Source of the DNA: JBBQSN01 sp963825505
GTDB taxonomy: Bacteria > Actinomycetota > Actinomycetes > Actinomycetales > CAWJMD01
DNA length: 64,000 bases
Assembly: GCA_963825505.1 (NCBI GenBank)
Contig: CAWGTL010000024.1
Coordinates: 186,001-250,000 of the forward strand
Reading direction: 5' to 3'
Each line of letters begins with the position of its first letter. The stretch's first letter is position 1. Positions 25,523-33,795 of the stretch are shown here, in pieces. Both the position numbers and the translations under genes were made by a program. The notes under the pieces were generated by a model. It searched no databases. It had not been told where the DNA came from and saw nothing but the letters and a program-made list of their open reading frames with translations.

Positions 25523-27407
25523 TCAGAACGCGGCCTCGTCGAGGTCCATCAGCGCGTTGTCGGTGGCCTCGGCGATCGCGCGCTCCGCGGCGATCTTCGG
25601 CAGCTGCTCGCGGACGAAGAACCGCGCGGCTGCGACCTTGCCCTCGTAGAAGGACCGCTCCTTGGCGGCCAGGCCGTCCTCGGCGAGCCGGGTGACGGCC
25701 ACCTCGGCCTGGCGCAGCAGCAGCCAGCCGACGACGCAGGTCGCCGGTGGCCAGCAGCAGCCGGGTGGTGTTCTGACCCACCTTGTAGAGGTTGCGGACG
25801 TCGTTCTGCTCACCGCCCCGCGGGTCGGACGCCATCAGCTGGCCGACCATGAACCCGACGATGCCCTGGACGTCCTCGAGCCCCTTGCCGAGCAGCTCGC
25901 GCTCGGTGGCCAGCTCGCCGGACCCGTTGTCGCCCTTGACGAGCTCCTGGATCTGGGTCGAGAGGTGGCCCAGCGCCTGGCCCTTGTCGCGGACGATCTT
26001 GCGGAAGAAGAAGTCCTGGCCCTGGATCGCCGTGGTGCCCTCGTAGAGGGTGTCGATCTTGGCGTCGCGGACGTACTGCTCCACGGGGTAGTCCTGCAGG
26101 AAGCCGGAGCCGCCGAAGGTCTGCAGGCTCTCGGTGCCGAGCAGCACCCACGCCCGCTCGGATCCCACGCCCTTGACGATCGGCAGCAGCAGGTCGTTGA
26201 CCCGCACCGCCATGTCGGCGGGCGAACCGTCCTCGAAGTCCTCCGAGCCCTGCGCCCGGCCGGCGACGTCGACGGTGTCCTGCTGGCTGGCGGTGTACAG
26301 CACCAGCGCGCGCAGGCCCTCGGCGTAGGACTTCTGCAGCATCAGCGAGCGGCGCACGTCCGGGTGGTGCGTGATCGTCACGCGCGGGGCGGCCTTGTCC
26401 GTCATCTGCGTGAGGTCGGCGCCCTGGACCCGCTCCTTGGCGTAGCCGAGGGCGTTGAGGTAACCCGCCGAGAGCGTGGCGATCGCCTTCGTGCCCACCA
26501 TCATCCGCGCGAACTCGATGATCTTGAACATCTGCGCGATGCCGTCGTGCACCTCGCCGAGCAGCGAGCCCACCGCGGGGACGCCGTCGACCTCGCCGAA
26601 GCGGACCTCGCAGGTGGTGGACACCTTCAGGCCCATCTTGTGCTCGACGTTGGTGACGTAGGCGCCGTTGCGCTCGCCCAGCTCGCCGGTCTCGAGGTCG
26701 ACGTGGAACTTCGGGACGATGAACAGCGACAGGCCCTTGGTGCCGGGCCCGGCGCCCTCGGGGCGGGCGAGCACGAAGTGCACGACGTTGTCGTAGAACG
26801 GGGCCTCGGCGGAGGTGATGAAGCGCTTCACGCCGGTGATGTGCCAGGTGCCGTCGGGCTGCTGCACGGCCTTGGTGCGGCCGGCGCCGACGTCGGACCC
26901 GGCGTCGGGCTCGGTGAGCACCATGGTGGCGCCCCAGCGGCCGTCGACCAGCAGCTGGGCGAGCCGCTTCTGGTCGTCGGTGCCGAGGGTGTGCAGCACC
27001 TTCGCGAAGGCGAAACCGGCGGAGAACATGTGCACGGCGGGGTTCGAGCCGAGGACCATCTCCGCGATGGCCCAGCGCAGCGACGGCGGGATGACGGTGC
27101 CGCCGAGCTCGGCCGGGATGTCGGTGCGCCACCACTCGGCGTCGATGTACGCCTGGTAGCTCTTCACGAACGACTCGGGCATCGAGACCTCGTGCGTCGA
27201 GGGGTCGAACACCGGCGGGTTGCGGTCGGAGTCGACCAGCGAGGCGGCGAGCTCGTTCTCGGCCAGGCGGGCCACCTCGGCGAGCATCTCGCGCGCGGTG
27301 CCGTGGTCGACCTCGTCGTACGGGCCGCTGCCCAGGAGCTCCTGGCGTCCGAGCACCTCGAACAGGTTGAACTCGATGTCCCGCAGGTTCGCCGTGTAGT
27401 GGCCCAT
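25523..27407 (-). CDS. Acyl-CoA dehydrogenase (FadE5-like long form), frameshifted near 25736
   Basis: About 627 aa if one base is removed. TEPDAGSDVGAG (FAD/substrate loop), ITSAEAPFYDN and the C-terminal FGGSGFLQDYPVEQYVRDAKIDTLYEGTT are diagnostic. The length and the N-terminal MGHYTANLRDIEFNLFEVL fit the FadE5-type subfamily, which oxidises acyl-CoA in beta-oxidation and passes electrons to ETF. The frame breaks after LLLATGDL; the expected VVGWLLLRQAEVAVTRL continues in another frame to the stop at 25523, and one extra base at about 25736 explains it. GGAGG lies 6 nt before the ATG at 27407. Two palindromic operators lie just upstream (27424-27461). It may be a sequencing indel or a real C-terminal mutation. 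Confidence 0.85.
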
Positions 27408-27423
27408 GGCCGTCCTCCGATAG

Positions 27424-27461
27424 TTACTGGTCGGTAACACCATGATGCTACCGACGGGTAG
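27424..27461. promoter_or_regulatory. Two palindromic operators upstream of the acyl-CoA dehydrogenase
   Basis: TTACT-ggtc-GGTAA (27424-27437; GTTAC/GTAAC at its ends) and CTACC-gacg-GGTAG (27448-27461) share the pattern TAC-N6-GTA, with centres 24 bp apart. A third copy, TTACC-ggcg-GGTAA, lies upstream of the EtfD-like gene at 56553. They look like sites for a TetR-type fatty-acid regulator; that identity is inferred. Confidence 0.6.
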
Positions 27462-27577
27462 GAATCGCAACCGGTTCTCCGGATGTCGCGCGCGCCTCGC
27501 TGTCGCGGGGACCGCGCGGGGAGGACACTCGGCGCACGGGCGCCAGGGGTGGGGCCCACGAGCCCTCGGAGGCCGTC

Positions 27578-28360
27578 GTGCCCGATCCGTCCGTCACCCG
27601 CAGTCCCGAGCCGCGCACGTCGCACCGGCTCGCGGCCGAGTTCCTCGGCACCTTCTGGCTCGTCTTCGCCGGCTGCGGCTCCGCCGTCCTGGCTGCCGGC
27701 TTCCTGTCCGACGCCGACGTGCACCTCGGCATCGGCTTCGTCGGCGTCTCGCTCGCCTTCGGGCTGACCGTGCTGACGATGGCCTACGCCGTCGGGCACG
27801 TCAGCGGCGGCCACTTCAACCCGGCGGTCACGCTCGGTCTGGCGGCAGCCGGGCGGTTCGCCTGGCGCGACACCGGCGCGTACATCGCGACCCAGGTCGT
27901 CGCCGGCGCGGTGGCCGCCACCGTCCTGTTCGTCATCGCCTCTGGCCAGGACGGCTTCAGCGCCTCGGCGTCGGGGTTCGCGACGAACGGCTACGGCGAC
28001 CTGTCGCCCGGCGGGTACTCGCTGCTGGCCTGCCTGGTGGCCGAGGTCGTGCTCACCGCCTTCTTCCTGCTGGTCATCCTCGGCGCCACCGACACCCGCG
28101 CGCCGCGCGGCTTCGCGCCGATCGCGATCGGACTCGCCCTGACCCTGATCCACCTGGTGTCGATCCCGGTCACCAACACCTCGGTGAACCCGGCCCGGTC
28201 GATCGGGCCGGCCCTGTTCGCCGGCGGCGACGCCCTGGGCCAGCTCTGGCTGTTCATCCTCGCGCCGGTCGTCGGCGCGGTGCTCGCAGGCTTCGCCTAC
28301 AGCGCGCTGCTCGGTTCCGACCACGAGCCCAGCCCGCTGGAGGAGGCCACCGCCGCCTGA
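27578..28360 (+). CDS. aqpZ: Aquaporin Z-type water channel
   Basis: 260 aa. Both NPA boxes are present: GGHFNPAVT (near residue 84) and TSVNPARSIGPA (near 207), with six hydrophobic segments and the selectivity Arg after the second NPA. The AEFLGTFWLVFAGCGSAV first helix is typical of AqpZ. The GTG start has GGAGG 5 nt upstream. It should mediate water flux across the plasma membrane. It is followed after 22 bp by the GrpB-family gene, which has its own -10 box. Confidence 0.92.
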   Translation: MPDPSVTRSPEPRTSHRLAAEFLGTFWLVFAGCGSAVLAAGFLSDADVHLGIGFVGVSLAFGLTVLTMAYAVGHVSGGHFNPAVTLGLAAAGRFAWRDTGAYIATQVVAGAVAATVLFVIASGQDGFSASASGFATNGYGDLSPGGYSLLACLVAEVVLTAFFLLVILGATDTRAPRGFAPIAIGLALTLIHLVSIPVTNTSVNPARSIGPALFAGGDALGQLWLFILAPVVGAVLAGFAYSALLGSDHEPSPLEEATAA

Positions 28361-28382
28361 CCGCGGACGTAGGGTCGCCCAC

Positions 28383-28979
28383 GTGCCGACGCCCGAGGAG
28401 ATCACCCGCCACCACGAGCCCGCGGACGACGTCGAGTGGGTGGCTGGTGGTCCCACGCCGGGGCCGGTCGCCGTGGTGCCCTACGACCCCGGCTGGCCGG
28501 CGCGGTACGAGCAGGTGGCCGAGCTGGTCCGCTCCGCGCTCGGCGACCGGGTGCTGGGCCTGGAGCACGTCGGCTCGACGTCCGTGCCCGGTCTGGCGGC
28601 CAAGCCGGTGGTCGACGTCGACCTCACCGTCGACGACTCCGGCGACGAGGCCGCCTACCTGCCCGATCTGGAGGCGGCCGGCTTCCGCCTCGTCGTCCGC
28701 GAGCCGAGCTGGCACCAGCACTGCCTGACGCTGGAGCAGCCGCGCACGAACCTGCACGGGTTCTCGCCGGACGGCGCGGAGGTGGTGCGGAACACCCTGT
28801 TCCGCGACTGGCTGCGCGAGCACCCGGACGACCTCGCTCTGTACCAGGACGCCAAGACCGGAGCGGCCGCCGCGTCGACCGCCGCCCGCGAGCACGTCAT
28901 GGACGACAACCAGCGCAAGGAGCCGGTCATCCGCGAGATCTACGACCGGCTGTTCCGTACGCACGGGCTGCTTCCGTGA
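28383..28979 (+). CDS. GrpB/UPF0157 nucleotidyltransferase-fold protein
   Basis: 198 aa. The signature LEHVGSTSVPGLAAKPVVDV is the minimal nucleotidyltransferase core (GS, then acidic residues DVDL). The C-terminus has HQHCLTLEQ and FRDWLREHPDD. The family is widespread, sometimes fused to CoaE, and its substrate is unknown. TAGGGT at 28370-28375 ends 7 nt before the GTG. Its stop overlaps the next start (GTGA). Confidence 0.88.
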   Translation: MPTPEEITRHHEPADDVEWVAGGPTPGPVAVVPYDPGWPARYEQVAELVRSALGDRVLGLEHVGSTSVPGLAAKPVVDVDLTVDDSGDEAAYLPDLEAAGFRLVVREPSWHQHCLTLEQPRTNLHGFSPDGAEVVRNTLFRDWLREHPDDLALYQDAKTGAAAASTAAREHVMDDNQRKEPVIREIYDRLFRTHGLLP

Positions 28980-29833
28980 GCACGTGGGCGGTCGTGCGCC
29001 GCGCGTACCGGGCGCTCGAACCGCTGCACTCGTTCGTCTACTTCGCGCCGGAGTCGGAGGCCGAGCTGCTCGGCACCGGGCTGCGTCCGGGCCGGATGCC
29101 CTACCTCGCGCAGCGCTCGGCCGCGATGGGCCCCGTGGGTGCCGCCGTGGTCGTGGCGACCTTCTACAACTTCGCGCCCGCCGCGGTGGCGCGCTCGGTG
29201 CCCCGGGCGTGGACGCTGGCCGCGCCGGCGGACGTGCTCGCCGCGCGGTGGCGGGCGGTGCACGCGGCGCTGGGCAGGTTGCTGGAGGGCGCCGACCCCG
29301 CCGAGGTCGGCGAGCTGGCCGCGCTGGCCGGCCGGGTGGCCGCGGCGTGCCGGCCCGAGGGGCGTCCGCTGTTCGCCGCGCACGCCGAGGTCGAGGTGCC
29401 GGACGACCCGCTCGCCCGGCTCTGGCAGGCGGTGACGTTGCTGCGCGAGTACCGCGGCGACGGCCACGTCGCCGCACTGGTGGGCGCACGTGTCGGCGGG
29501 CTCGAGGCCCTGGTCACCCACACCGCCGCCGGACGCGGCTTCGAAGCGGGATTCGCGGCCGCGTCCCGGGGGTGGACGCCGGAGCAGTGGGCGCAGGCGG
29601 TCGCGGACCTCCGGGGCAGCGGGGTGCTCGCTGCGGACGGCGCCCTCGCCGACCGGGGCACCGCCCTGCGCGAGCAGCTCGAGGAGGCGACCGACGTCGC
29701 CTCCGCGGCGCCCCTCGACGTCCTGACCGGTGCCGAGGTCGAGCGGTTGACCGGGCTCGCGCGGTCGTTGTCGGGCCGGGTGCTGGCCGCCGGCGCGTTC
29801 CCTCCGGGCGTCTTCGCGCTTCCCGCACGCTGA
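28976..29833 (+). CDS. SCO6745/SalK-family protein
   Basis: 285 aa. LEPLHSFVYFAPE near the N-terminus, YLAQRSAAMGPV and ATFYNFAPAAV are the conserved blocks of the SCO6745 (SalK-like) family. Members are alpha-helical and have no assigned reaction. It is coupled to the GrpB-family gene by a 4-nt overlap. The last third contains a helix-turn-helix-like stretch (LTGAEVERLTGLARSLSGRV), but DNA binding is not supported otherwise. Confidence 0.75.
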   Translation: MSTWAVVRRAYRALEPLHSFVYFAPESEAELLGTGLRPGRMPYLAQRSAAMGPVGAAVVVATFYNFAPAAVARSVPRAWTLAAPADVLAARWRAVHAALGRLLEGADPAEVGELAALAGRVAAACRPEGRPLFAAHAEVEVPDDPLARLWQAVTLLREYRGDGHVAALVGARVGGLEALVTHTAAGRGFEAGFAAASRGWTPEQWAQAVADLRGSGVLAADGALADRGTALREQLEEATDVASAAPLDVLTGAEVERLTGLARSLSGRVLAAGAFPPGVFALPAR

Positions 29834-29869
29834 CCGGTCTACCCTGCCGGTACCCGGCAAGGAGGCTCG

Positions 29870-31045
29870 ATGACCGGTACGACCACCGACGACGTCGCCG
29901 CCGCGGCGGCGCGGGACGCGGGGCTGGCCGACGGCGCCCTGCTGGGCCGCTACCTCGGCACCGTGGTCGAGGCCGCGGCCACCGGGCGGCGGTTGCGGCG
30001 CCGGGAGCTGGAGGCGTGCGGCCGGGCCGGCCGCGAGGCCGCTGAGCAGGGCGTGGCGCTGCGCGCCCTGGTCGACCTCTACCTGTCGGCCGCCTGGCGG
30101 CTGTGGCGCGACGTCCCCGAGGTCGGTGCCGGGGGCGCCGACCGGGTGCGCGAGGCGGCATTGAGCGTGCTGCGGGCGGCCGACGACGGCGTGGCGGCGC
30201 TCGCCGAGGGCTACCAGCTCGCGCGGGTCGACCTCCTGCGGCAGCTCGAGTCGTCGCGGCACGCCCTGCTGGAGGCGCTGCTCGTCGGCGGCCGATCGGC
30301 GGTGGAGGCGACCACGGGCGCCGACCTCGGGCTGCCGGCGTCCGGGCCGCTGGCCGTGCTGCTGGCCACCTCGCCGGGCGGCCTGGGCGACCCGGGCACG
30401 GCGGCGCTGCCGGGACGTGTCGAGCGCGCCCTGCTGGGCCGCCACGGGGACGCGCAGCCGCTGGTCCTGATCCGCGAGTCGGTCCTGACCTGCGTGTTCG
30501 CGGCGCCGGACGCCACCTCGGTGCGGCTGGTGAGCGAGGCCGTGGCCGCCGAGCTGCGCCGGCTCGACGTCGGTGGATGGCGCGTCGCGGTGAGCCGTCC
30601 GCGCCCGGGCGCCGCCTCGGTGCGGGCCGGGCACGACGAGGCGCGCGAGTCGCTCGACCTGGCCGCGCGGCTCGACCTCGTGGAACGCGTCGTCGACGCC
30701 GGCGACCTGACCGTGCACCGGGTGCTGCTGCGCGACCGGCCGGCGGCCCACGACCTCGTCCGGTCGGTGCTGGTGCCCCTCGAGGCCGCCCGCGGCGGTG
30801 CCGAGCCGTTGGTGGCGACGCTGGAGACGTGGTTCGCCGCCGGCTGCGTGGCCACGGAGGCCGCGGCCCGGTTGCACCTGTCGGTGCGCGCCGTCACCTA
30901 CCGGCTGGCCCGCGTCGCCGACCTCACCGGGCACGACCCGGCCGACCCGGCCGACCGGTTCACCCTGCAGACCGCCGTCGCCGTCGCGCGGCTCCTCGGC
31001 TGGCCGGCAGTCCCCCTGGGCGCGGAGCCGAGCAGCCCGTCCTAG
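29870..31045 (+). CDS. PucR-family transcriptional regulator
   Basis: 391 aa. The C-terminus has the PucR helix-turn-helix (TLETWFAAGCVATEAAARL, then LSVRAVTYRLARV, ending FTLQTAVAVARLL). The central part resembles the GGDEF-like CdaR domain, and residues 15-120 are helical. AAGGAG lies 5 nt before the ATG. Target genes are not evident from the neighbours. A long hairpin follows 32 nt after the stop. Confidence 0.87.
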   Translation: MTGTTTDDVAAAAARDAGLADGALLGRYLGTVVEAAATGRRLRRRELEACGRAGREAAEQGVALRALVDLYLSAAWRLWRDVPEVGAGGADRVREAALSVLRAADDGVAALAEGYQLARVDLLRQLESSRHALLEALLVGGRSAVEATTGADLGLPASGPLAVLLATSPGGLGDPGTAALPGRVERALLGRHGDAQPLVLIRESVLTCVFAAPDATSVRLVSEAVAAELRRLDVGGWRVAVSRPRPGAASVRAGHDEARESLDLAARLDLVERVVDAGDLTVHRVLLRDRPAAHDLVRSVLVPLEAARGGAEPLVATLETWFAAGCVATEAAARLHLSVRAVTYRLARVADLTGHDPADPADRFTLQTAVAVARLLGWPAVPLGAEPSSPS

Positions 31046-31076
31046 CGGGGCGAACCACTACCTCGCGAGGCTCGCT

Positions 31077-31114
31077 GGCCTCGTGAACGTGGTGGTCGCC
31101 ACGTCCACGAGGCC
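31077..31114 (+). terminator. Long hairpin after pucR gene (rho-independent-like, no U tract)
   Basis: GGCCTCGTG (31077-31085) pairs with CACGAGGCC (31106-31114), and after one A/C mismatch ACGTGG pairs with CCACGT, leaving a 6-nt loop: 15 base pairs in all. U-less terminators are usual in actinobacteria. It may also insulate the TerC leader that follows. Confidence 0.65.
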
Positions 31115-31141
31115 TGCGGGCAGGGAGGGTGGGCTCCACGT

Positions 31142-31252
31142 CGTTGCCGGGCGTCGGCAACGAGAGCGCACGTGTCTCGTCCGGTCGCCGACGCGGCGGG
31201 AACGGGGTCCCGGCGGTGACGATGGTGAGAGCTCAAGAACCCCATCTCACCA
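31142..31252 (+). ncRNA. Structured 5' leader of the TerC gene (candidate metal-responsive switch)
   Basis: CGTTGCCG (31142-31149) pairs with CGGCAACG (31155-31162). ACGAGA (31160-31165) can instead pair with TCTCGT (31175-31180); the two helices share bases and exclude each other. TGGTGAGA (31223-31230) pairs with TCTCACCA (31245-31252), whose last base belongs to the AGGAGG ribosome binding site, and GGGGT/ACCCC (31204-31208, 31239-31243) offers an alternative. TerC genes are often under Mn2+-sensing yybP-ykoY riboswitches, but I do not see that consensus clearly. Confidence 0.4.
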
Positions 31253-31262
31253 GGAGGCCCCC

Positions 31263-32279
31263 GTGCTCGACGTCCCGCTCTGGTTGTGGCTGACCCTCGG
31301 GGTCGGCATCGTCGTCATGCTCGCGATCGACCTGCTCGCGCACCGCAAGGAGCACGTGATCGGGTTCCGCGAGGCCGCCTGGTGGAGCGCGCTCTGGGTC
31401 GGCCTGGCGATCGCCTTCGGCGGGCTCGTCTGGTGGGTGCTCGGCTCGAACGCAGCGGTCGAGTACTCCACCGCCTGGCTGCTCGAGAAGAGCCTGTCGG
31501 TCGACAACCTCTTCGTGTTCGCGCTGATCTTCGCCTACTTCAAGGTGCCGGCGCAGTACCAGCACCGCGTGCTGTTCTACGGCGTGATCGGCGCGCTGGT
31601 GTTCCGGGCGATCTTCCTGTCGGCCGGTGTCGCGATCGTCAGCCAGTTCACCGCCGTCCTGTTCGTCTTCGCCGCGATCCTGCTGTTCAGCGCCTACAAG
31701 CTGCTCAAGGACGACGAGGACGACTTCGACCCGAGCACCAGCTTCGGCGTCCGGATGCTGCGCAAGATCGTCCCGGTGCGCGACGAGTACGCGGGCACGA
31801 AGTTCTTCGTCAGGGAGAACGGGCGTCGCGTCGCCACCCCGCTGCTCGCGGTGGTCGTGGCCATCGAGATGGCCGACCTGGTCTTCGCGGTCGACAGCGT
31901 CCCCGCGGTGCTCGCCGTCAGCGACGAGCTGTTCATCGTCTACGCGTCCAACGCCTTCGCGATCCTCGGCCTGCGGGCGCTGTACTTCCTGCTCGCCGGG
32001 CTGCTGGACCGGTTCCACTACCTGTCCAAGGGCCTGGCCGTCATCCTCGGCTTCATCGGCGTGAAGCTGGTGCTGCAGGCGGCGCACAAGACGATCAGCA
32101 CCGACATCCCGGAGATCCCGTCGCTGGTCAGCCTCGCGGTGGTGGTCGTGCTGCTCGCCGGCTCGGTGGCGCTGAGCCTGCTGCGGCCGGTCCCCGTCAT
32201 GGGCGAGCCGGAGGCGGGCGCCCAGGAGCCCGACCCGGACGACGACCCGCTCCGCAAGCAGAGCGTCGGCTCCTCCTGA
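31263..32279 (+). CDS. TerC-family membrane protein (probable metal ion exporter)
   Basis: 338 aa with about eight or nine transmembrane segments. TerC signatures are present: LEKSLSVDNLFVFALIF and EMADLVFAVDSVPAVLAV, with membrane-embedded acidic residues. The GTG at 31263 has AGGAGG 5 nt upstream. TerC/Alx proteins have been linked to Mn2+ efflux and metalation of exported proteins, and to tellurite resistance. The structured leader suggests post-transcriptional control. The C-terminal tail is acidic (DPDDDP). Confidence 0.9.
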   Translation: MLDVPLWLWLTLGVGIVVMLAIDLLAHRKEHVIGFREAAWWSALWVGLAIAFGGLVWWVLGSNAAVEYSTAWLLEKSLSVDNLFVFALIFAYFKVPAQYQHRVLFYGVIGALVFRAIFLSAGVAIVSQFTAVLFVFAAILLFSAYKLLKDDEDDFDPSTSFGVRMLRKIVPVRDEYAGTKFFVRENGRRVATPLLAVVVAIEMADLVFAVDSVPAVLAVSDELFIVYASNAFAILGLRALYFLLAGLLDRFHYLSKGLAVILGFIGVKLVLQAAHKTISTDIPEIPSLVSLAVVVVLLAGSVALSLLRPVPVMGEPEAGAQEPDPDDDPLRKQSVGSS

Positions 32280-32291
32280 CCGACCTCGCGG

Positions 32292-33203
32292 TCAGTCACC
32301 CGCGGCGGCGGCCGGGACCACGGTGTCCCGGTCGTCGCCGCCGTCGTCCCGACGCCGGCGGCCGCGGGTGAGCCAGGTGCCCCACAGGGCGGCCAGCACG
32401 AACATGAACAGGCTGTAGACCGCGGCGGGCACCGAGGCCTCGACGACGTCGAGGACCTCGACCGCGACGAAGATCGCGAGCGTCGCGTTGTGCACCCCGA
32501 TCTCCATCGACGACGCCACCGCCTGCGCCTCGCGGACTCCGGCTGCGCGCGGGACGGCGTAGCCGACGACCAGGCTGATCGCGCAGAACAGCGCGGTGAC
32601 GGCACCCACCTGCGCGAGGTACCCGGCCACCTGCGCACGCTGGTCGACCAGGATCCCGACCACGAGGACGGCCAGGATCACGGCCGACCCGATCCGCACC
32701 GGTCGGTCCATCCGGGCGGCGAACGCCGGGCGGAACGCGCGCACGAGCATGCCGACCGCCACCGGCACCAGGACGATCGCGAACACCTCGACGACCTCGA
32801 CGAACGGGAGCGCGACGTCGTCCTCGCGGCCGTAGTAGGCGATCGCGAGGCTGGTGACCAGCGGCAGGGTGACGAGCGCGATGACCGAGTTGATGGCGGT
32901 GAGCGTGATGTTGAGCGCGACGTCGCCGCGGAACAGGTGGCTGAACAGGTTGGCGCTGGTGCCGCCGGGCGAGGCCGCCAGCAGCATCATCCCGATGCCG
33001 AGCAGCGGCGGCAGGTCGAACAGCACGACCAGCCCGAAGCAGACCGCCGGCAGCAGCAGGAGCTGGCAGGCCAGTGCGGTGGCGACCGCACGAGGGTGCC
33101 GTCCGACGCGCCGGAAGTCGTCGAGGGTCAGGTCGAGGCCCAGCCCGAACATGATGATCGCCAGGGCGATCGGGAGCCCCACCGTGGTCAGCGCCGAGTC
33201 CAC
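32292..33203 (-). CDS. Bile acid:sodium symporter (BASS) family transporter
   Basis: 303 aa, about nine transmembrane segments. LLAASPGGTSANLFSHLFRGDVALN is the conserved BASS block (only part of it is invariant), and EIGVHNATLA lies in the second core repeat. The family couples Na+ to uptake of organic anions. TAGGTT (reverse strand, 33211-33216) ends 7 nt before the GTG, suggesting a leaderless message. It is convergent with the TerC gene, with a 12-bp gap. Confidence 0.87.
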   Translation of the reverse strand: MDSALTTVGLPIALAIIMFGLGLDLTLDDFRRVGRHPRAVATALACQLLLLPAVCFGLVVLFDLPPLLGIGMMLLAASPGGTSANLFSHLFRGDVALNITLTAINSVIALVTLPLVTSLAIAYYGREDDVALPFVEVVEVFAIVLVPVAVGMLVRAFRPAFAARMDRPVRIGSAVILAVLVVGILVDQRAQVAGYLAQVGAVTALFCAISLVVGYAVPRAAGVREAQAVASSMEIGVHNATLAIFVAVEVLDVVEASVPAAVYSLFMFVLAALWGTWLTRGRRRRDDGGDDRDTVVPAAAAGD

Positions 33204-33223
33204 GCGCCGGAACCTAGCGGGCC

Positions 33224-33343
33224 GTGACGTCCGGCGGTAGCGGCAGGTGGACCGCGCCGGGCGGTCGTACCCTGCTCGGGCGCGTTCCCGGGCCCGTCCT
33301 GGCCCGGCTCGACGACGCGCTCCGGCTGCACCTCCACCTCTGA
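33224..33343 (+). pseudogene. Short ORF resembling the C-terminus of a MazF/PemK-type protein
   Basis: The GTG at 33224 opens 39 codons ending LLGRVPGPVLARLDDALRLH plus three residues. The ending resembles the last helix of MazF/PemK toxins, but the barrel that carries the active site is missing. It may be a gene remnant or chance coding in GC-rich DNA. Treat as tentative. Confidence 0.2.
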
Positions 33344-33362
33344 GCCCGCACCGCCGCACCCG

Positions 33363-33380
33363 GTCGAACAGGTGTTCGAC
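33363..33380. promoter_or_regulatory. Perfect LexA (SOS) box
   Basis: TCGAAC-aggt-GTTCGA at 33364-33379, extended by one matching G/C pair on each side, fits the actinobacterial LexA consensus (TCGAAC-N4-GTTCGA). It ends 6 bp before the CATCAT -10 box of the following small gene, so LexA would block that promoter directly. Confidence 0.85.
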
Positions 33381-33398
33381 CCGTGCCATCATGGGCCG

Positions 33399-33725
33399 AT
33401 GGCGGGCGGGATGACCTCAGGGCGCGGGCGGACGCTCGCCGACCGCTCCGCCCTGTCGGGCATCGGCACCGGCGCGGCTCGGCCGTCCGCCGCGGACGAC
33501 CGCCGGCCCGAGCACCCGCACACCCGGGCCCAGCACTGCTGGGTGGTCGACGCGCCGCAGTCGCCCGGCCGCTGGCCCGGGCTGCTCACGGAGTGGCGGC
33601 GCGACGGCGACGGCGCGTGGCACGGGCGGGTGGCGTGGGCGGTCGACGGCGCGGACGACGCCGTCGACACGGTGCTGCTCCAGGCGTGGCTGCCGGCGCA
33701 CCTGCTCCGCGGACCGCAGGGGTGA
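33399..33725 (+). CDS. Small LexA-controlled protein of unknown function
   Basis: 108 aa. The first 40 residues are polar and Arg/Ala-rich; the remainder holds a compact conserved-looking block CWVVDAPQSPGRWPGLLTEW, then WHGRVAWAVDGADDAVDTV and a C-terminal LLQAWLPAHLLR. I do not recognise a named family; small proteins of this look accompany mutasome (imuB/dnaE2) genes in some actinobacteria, which is a recollection and not shown here. CATCAT (33387-33392) ends 6 nt before the ATG, and a LexA box covers the -35 region, so expression should follow DNA damage. Confidence 0.65.
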   Translation: MAGGMTSGRGRTLADRSALSGIGTGAARPSAADDRRPEHPHTRAQHCWVVDAPQSPGRWPGLLTEWRRDGDGAWHGRVAWAVDGADDAVDTVLLQAWLPAHLLRGPQG

Positions 33726-33757
33726 AGGGCTTGCGCACCGGCCGGTCACCTGTCACT

Positions 33758-33778
33758 TTGGATAGTAGAACTATCCAA
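33758..33778. promoter_or_regulatory. Perfect 21-bp palindrome upstream of the DUF2306 gene
   Basis: Two 9-bp arms, TTGGATAGT (33758-33766) and ACTATCCAA (33770-33778), flank an AGA spacer. It is strikingly A+T rich for this region and lies 18 bp before the gene, as expected of a TetR- or PadR-type repressor site. No regulator gene is adjacent. Confidence 0.7.
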
Positions 33779-33795
33779 TCGGGCGGAGGTGCGGG

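Noticed and set aside
25662..27437. 591-codon frame opposite the acyl-CoA dehydrogenase
   Set aside because: Same reason: mirror of a conserved gene, no motif, no ribosome binding site.
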